Positions 6,102 to 9,958 of a stretch of DNA of 9,958 nucleotides are shown here, piece after piece; the first letter of the stretch is position 1; the number at the start of each line of letters is the position of its first letter. The stretch is from Parvularcula sp964484475 (lineage in GTDB: Bacteria > Pseudomonadota > Alphaproteobacteria > Caulobacterales > Parvularculaceae): contig CAZAFU010000105.1 of assembly GCA_964484475.1 (NCBI GenBank), positions 1 to 9,958 of the forward strand. Reading direction: 5' to 3'. The translations under genes and the position numbers were made by a program. A model generated the notes under the pieces. It made no database searches. It had not been told where the DNA came from and was given only the letters and a program-made list of their open reading frames with translations.

Positions 6102-7610
6102 TCAGAGGTCGAGGAGCAGGCGCTGCGGATCCTCGAGGTTCTCCTTGATCCGCACGAGGAAGGTCACTGCACCCTTACCGTCCACGATGCGGTGGTCGTA
6201 GGAGAGGGCCAGGTACATCATCGGGCGGACCTTGATCTCGTCTCCGACGACGATCGGGCGCTTCTCGATACGGTGCATGCCGAGGATACCCGACTGGGGC
6301 ATGTTCAGGATCGGCGTGGACATCAGCGATCCGTAGACACCGCCATTCGTGATGGTGAACGTTCCGCCCTGCATTTCTTCGAGCGTCAGCTCGCCGTCGC
6401 GGGCGCGCCGGCCGAAATCGGAGATGTCCTTCTCGATTTCCGCAAGGGACTTCACGTCCGCGTCGCGGAGCACCGGCACGACGAGACCCTTCTCCGTCCC
6501 CACCGCGATACCGATGTCGTAGTGGTTCTTGTAGATGATGTCCTGCCCGTCGATCTCGGCATTGACCTCGGGCACCTCGCGCAGGGCCTGCACGGCGGCC
6601 TTCACGAAGAAGCTCATGAAGCCGAGCTTCACGCCGTGCTTCTTCTCGAAGAGGTCCTTGTACTGCGAGCGCGTGCTCATCACCGCCGACATGTCGACGT
6701 CGTTGAACGTGGTGAGCTGCGCGGCCGTCTCCTGGCTCTCCTTGAGCCGCCTGGCGATGGTCTGGCGGAGGCGGGACATCTTCACCCGCTCCTCGCGCTC
6801 GCCGATTTCGCGCGGTGCCGAGGGTGCCTTCGCGCGTTGCGGCGCCGGTGCTGCCTGGCTTCGGGCGTGAGCGGCCTCGAGGGCATCGCCCTTCGTGATG
6901 CGGCCATCCTTGCCGGTGCCCTGGATCTGGCTGGCGTCGAGGTTGTTCTGCTCGATGATGCGCCGGGGGGCTGGCGAAAGGCTGGAGTTCTGCACGCTGG
7001 TCTGCGCCGCCGGGGCGGCCTTTTCGGTTTCGCGCGGCTTCTCGTCTCCCGAGATTTCACCGCTGGTGATGATGCCGAGGACGGAACCCACGCTGACGGT
7101 ATCGCCTTCCTTGGCGACGATTTCCTTCACGGTGCCACTGACCGGGGCCGGTACGTCGACGGCCGCCTTGTCGGTCTCGAGGCTGACGACCGGGTCGTCC
7201 ATCTTGACGGTATCGCCGACCTTGACGAGCCACTCGCCGATATCGGCCTCGCTGACGCTCTCGCCCGAAGACGGCGCGAGGATCTCCACCTCACGGCCCG
7301 CGGCCTCGGCGTTGTCCTTCACGGGTTTCGGCTTCTGCGCGTCGGCGCTCCCGTTGCCCGAAGCCGCAGCCCCGCTGCCCTCGCCGATCTCGCCCAGGAG
7401 GGCGTCGAGCTCGACGGTCTCGCCTTCCTTCGCGGTGATCTTCGAGAGGATACCGGCGGCGGGTGCCGGAACCTCGACGGACACCTTGTCGGTCTCGAGT
7501 TCGACCAAGGGCTCGTCGGCGGCAACGCTGTCGCCTTCCTTCTTCAGCCACTGCCCGATCGTAGCTTCGGTGACGCTCTCGCCGAGCGTCGGTACGCGGA
7601 TCTCTACCAT
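6102..7610 (-). CDS. odhB: 2-oxoglutarate dehydrogenase E2, dihydrolipoyl succinyltransferase, with two lipoyl domains
   Basis: The 502-residue protein is the E2 core of the 2-oxoglutarate dehydrogenase complex; it passes the succinyl group from lipoyl-lysine to CoA. Two lipoyl domains are visible: about 1-77 with ETDKVSV (lipoyl lysine K42) and about 107-183 with ETDKAAV (K148). Ala/Pro-rich linkers follow, then the E1/E3-binding domain at about 211-247 (LSPAPRRIIEQNNLDASQI) and the catalytic domain from about 272, ending with HRIVDGKG (H473, D477 catalytic). Most enterobacterial SucB proteins have one lipoyl domain and about 405 residues; the double form is known in some alphaproteobacteria. 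The ATG lies 5 bases after the sucA stop, with CAGGACAGG at the sucA end as ribosome site, so the two are cotranscribed and probably coupled. No E3 gene follows. Confidence 0.97.
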   Translation of the reverse strand: MVEIRVPTLGESVTEATIGQWLKKEGDSVAADEPLVELETDKVSVEVPAPAAGILSKITAKEGETVELDALLGEIGEGSGAAASGNGSADAQKPKPVKDNAEAAGREVEILAPSSGESVSEADIGEWLVKVGDTVKMDDPVVSLETDKAAVDVPAPVSGTVKEIVAKEGDTVSVGSVLGIITSGEISGDEKPRETEKAAPAAQTSVQNSSLSPAPRRIIEQNNLDASQIQGTGKDGRITKGDALEAAHARSQAAPAPQRAKAPSAPREIGEREERVKMSRLRQTIARRLKESQETAAQLTTFNDVDMSAVMSTRSQYKDLFEKKHGVKLGFMSFFVKAAVQALREVPEVNAEIDGQDIIYKNHYDIGIAVGTEKGLVVPVLRDADVKSLAEIEKDISDFGRRARDGELTLEEMQGGTFTITNGGVYGSLMSTPILNMPQSGILGMHRIEKRPIVVGDEIKVRPMMYLALSYDHRIVDGKGAVTFLVRIKENLEDPQRLLLDL

Positions 7611-7615
7611 GTCGA

Positions 7616-9958
7616 TTACCTGTCCTGACTGAAGGCCTCGTCGAGGAAGGCCTTGAGTTCGTCTTTATGCTGTTGTTGGTGACCCGTTGCCGTGGATGCC
7701 GCCGAGGGGCGGCCGACATAGCGTGGGCGTTGATGCTTGGCGTCGATCTGACCGAGGACCCATTCGAGGTTGGGCTCGATGAAAGACCAGCCGCCCATGT
7801 TCTTGGGCTCTTCCTGGCACCAGATCATCTCCGCGTCGCGGAAGCGCTTGAGTTCCTTGATCAGCGACCCGGCGGGCAGCGGATAGAACTGCTCGAGGCG
7901 CAGAAGATAGACATCGTCGCAGCCGCGGCGTTCACGCTCGTCGAAAAGGTCGTAATAGACCTTCCCCGAACAGACGATCACCCGCCTGATCTCGCCGTCG
8001 GGCTTGAGTTCGAGGGTCGAACCCGGACGGTACTCCGCATCGTCCCAGAGGACCCGGTGGAAGGAGCTGCCCGTGGTCATCTCCTCGTAGGTCGAGACCG
8101 CCCGCTTGTGGCGGAGCAGGGACTTCGGCGTCATCAGGATCAGCGGCTTGCGGAAATCCCGCTTCATCTGGCGTCGGAGGATATGGAAATAGTTCGCCGG
8201 GGTGGTGCAGTTCGCAACCTGGATGTTGTCCTGGGCGCAGGCCTGCAGGTACCGCTCGAGGCGGGCCGACGAGTGCTCGGGGCCCTGTCCTTCATAGCCG
8301 TGGGGCAAAAGAAGGGTCAGGCCGGACATCCTCAGCCATTTGCGTTCGGCCGATGAAATGAACTGGTCGAAGATGATCTGCGCGCCATTGGCGAAGTCGC
8401 CGAACTGCGCCTCCCAGAGGACGAGCGTGGTGGGGTCCGCGAGCGAATACCCGTACTCGAAACCCATCACGGCATATTCGGAAAGGTTCGAATCGATGAC
8501 CTCGAACTGCCCCTGGTCGTCGGAAAGATGACGCAGCGGCGTGTACCTTTTCTCAGTGTTCTGATCGACGAAGCTTGCATGGCGCTGGGAGAAGGTGCCG
8601 CGCACCGAATCCTGGCCGGAGAGCCGGACGCGGTAGCCTTCGAGGAGGAGTGAACCGAAGGCCAGGGCCTCGGCGGTCGCCCAGTCGATGTTCTCGCCAC
8701 TGTCCAGAGTCTTCTTCTTCGCATCGAGGATACGCTGGAGCGTCTTGTGGACCGTGAAGTTCTGGGGAACGCCGGTGAGCTTCCCGCCGATCGCCCTGAG
8801 GCGTTCGAGATCGACAGCGGTATCGCCCCGGCGGTCGTCGTCCTGGGGCGGCTTGAAACCCTTCCACCGCGCATCGAGCCAGTCGGCCTTCTGCGGCGTG
8901 TAGTCCTTGCCGCCTTCGAACTCGTTCTCGAGGAACGCGCGGAAGTCGCTCATCTCCTTCTCGACCTCGGCCTCGGTCACGAGACCTTCCTGCACGAGGC
9001 GGTCCGCGTAGAGCTCGCGGGTTGTCCTCCGGCCACGGATCTTCGAGTACATCAGGGGCTGGGTGAAGCTCGGCTCGTCGCCCTCGTTGTGGCCGTACCG
9101 GCGGTAGCACCACATGTCGAGAACGACGTCGTGGCCGAACTCCATGCGGAACTCGGTTGCGACCTTCGCCGCGAAGACCACCGCCTCCGGATCGTCGCCG
9201 TTGACGTGGAAGATCGGCGACTCCACCATCTTGGCGACATCCGACGGGTAAGGAGAGCTCCGCGAGAAGCGCGGGCTGGTCGTGAAGCCGATCTGGTTGT
9301 TGACGATGAGGTGGATCGTCCCGCCGGTGCGGTAGCCGCGAAGCTGGGTGAAGCCGAAGCACTCGGCCACGACCCCCTGCCCCGCGAAGGCGGCATCGCC
9401 ATGCAGGAGGAGCGGCAGGACGTGGGTGCGCGCCTGCTTGATCTTGTCCGAAGGGACCATAAGGTCCTGCTTCGCCCGCGACTTGCCGAGCACCACGGGG
9501 TCCACGGCCTCGAGGTGGGACGGGTTCGCCGCGAGGCTGAGGTGGACGGTGTTGCCGTCGAACTCACGGTCCGATGACGCCCCGAGGTGGTACTTCACGT
9601 CACCTGATCCTCCGACATCGGAGGGGATCGCCGCGCCACCCTGGAACTCGTGGAAGATCTGGTGATAGGGCTTGCCCATCACCGCGGCCGACACCCAGCG
9701 CGCCGCCGCGCTTGATGATCTGCTCCATCGCGGGCACCATGGATTCGCCACCGTCGATACCGAAACGCTTCGTACCCTGATACTTGACGTGAAGGTAGTT
9801 CTCGAACCCTTCCGCCTCGATCAGCTTGGACAGGATCGCCTTCTTGCCCTCGGGCGTGAACTTGATCTCCTTGTCCATCCCCTCGATCCGGTTCTGAAGC
9901 CACTGCTTCTGGTCCGGGTCGGTGATGTGCATGAACTCGATGGCGAAGGTGCCGCAAT
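7616..9958 (-). pseudogene. sucA: 2-oxoglutarate dehydrogenase E1 (sucA/odhA), frameshifted, 5' end outside the window
   Basis: This is the thiamine-diphosphate E1 component, which decarboxylates 2-oxoglutarate. From the right edge, 89 codons read in one frame (CGTFAIEFMHITDP, TPEGKKAILSKLIEAEG, GTKRFGIDGGESMVPAMEQI, ending KRGGALGV at 9690). The protein then resumes in another frame at AAVMGKPYHQIFHEFQGG (from 9688) and runs 690 residues to a stop at 7616, including HGDAAFAGQG, NNQIGFTT, GDDPEAV and HGYEGQGPEHSSARLERYLQ. The family has about 16 residues between these parts, containing the GMxHRGRLN motif with an active-site histidine; they are absent. The first frame stops at 9600. Everything else looks intact. 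As written, no full enzyme can be made; about 200 N-terminal residues lie beyond the window. odhB follows after 5 bases. Confidence 0.9.
9686..9692 (-). other. Frameshift/deletion junction in sucA
   Basis: On the reverse strand the codons GGT-GTC (ending 9690) are followed by one stray G (complement of 9689) and then GCC-GCG-GTG-ATG in the frame of the downstream part. The family sequence needs about 48 bases here, coding roughly KEIV-GMxHRGRLNVL, and one base is present, so the net loss is about 47 bases. The exact size rests on my memory of the family motif. Confidence 0.8.

Noticed and set aside
6036..7628. Forward open frame (530 codons) opposite odhB
   Set aside because: It covers odhB almost exactly in antisense and starts inside the terminator hairpin. 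The product is a His/Leu/Asp-rich shadow; odhB is unmistakable.
8747..9577. Forward open frame (276 codons) opposite sucA
   Set aside because: Antisense shadow of conserved E1 sequence; no ribosome site and no recognisable motif.

Overview
The window looks like chromosomal DNA of a GC-rich alphaproteobacterium. It resembles the Caulobacterales/Maricaulales group. The reasons are an ECF sigma factor paired with a six-helix NrsF (DUF1109) anti-sigma factor as in Caulobacter, a perfect EcfG general-stress promoter, and a 2-oxoglutarate dehydrogenase E2 with two lipoyl domains. The placement is an inference from gene content and is not proven. I see no rRNA, tRNA, CRISPR array, insertion sequence or phage gene.

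Left part (1-1845): a general-stress protein of the pyridoxamine-phosphate-oxidase fold runs leftward out of the window. A 132-base gap separates it from a rightward, overlapping sigma/anti-sigma pair. The gap holds two back-to-back ECF-type promoters: an EcfG box for the stress protein and a SigF-like box for the sigma operon. A rho-independent terminator closes the operon.

Middle part (1860-4201): a leftward cluster codes for a small lipoprotein of unknown function, then scoA and scoB, the two subunits of a succinyl-CoA:3-ketoacid CoA transferase. The scoA-scoB spacing is unusual: about 340 bases, with only a start-poor reading frame that ends on the scoB start codon.

Right-middle part (4202-6052): a 170-base divergent gap, then a rightward gene for a secreted, very acidic, nearly lysine-free protein ending in two PRC-barrel-like domains. 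A strong hairpin terminator follows and can serve both strands.

Right part (6102-9958): a leftward sucA-odhB pair codes for E1 and E2 of 2-oxoglutarate dehydrogenase, running in from the right edge. odhB is intact. sucA carries an apparent out-of-frame deletion of about 47 bases that removes the conserved HRGRLN active-site segment, while the sequence on both sides is intact. This is either a very recent mutation or an assembly/sequencing error.

Metabolically, SucA/OdhB would make succinyl-CoA, and ScoAB would spend it to activate acetoacetate; the sets are separate transcription units. The best leads are the sucA lesion, the paired stress promoters, the scoA-scoB gap and the acidic PRC-barrel protein. 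I found no clear sign of a wholly new multi-gene system.
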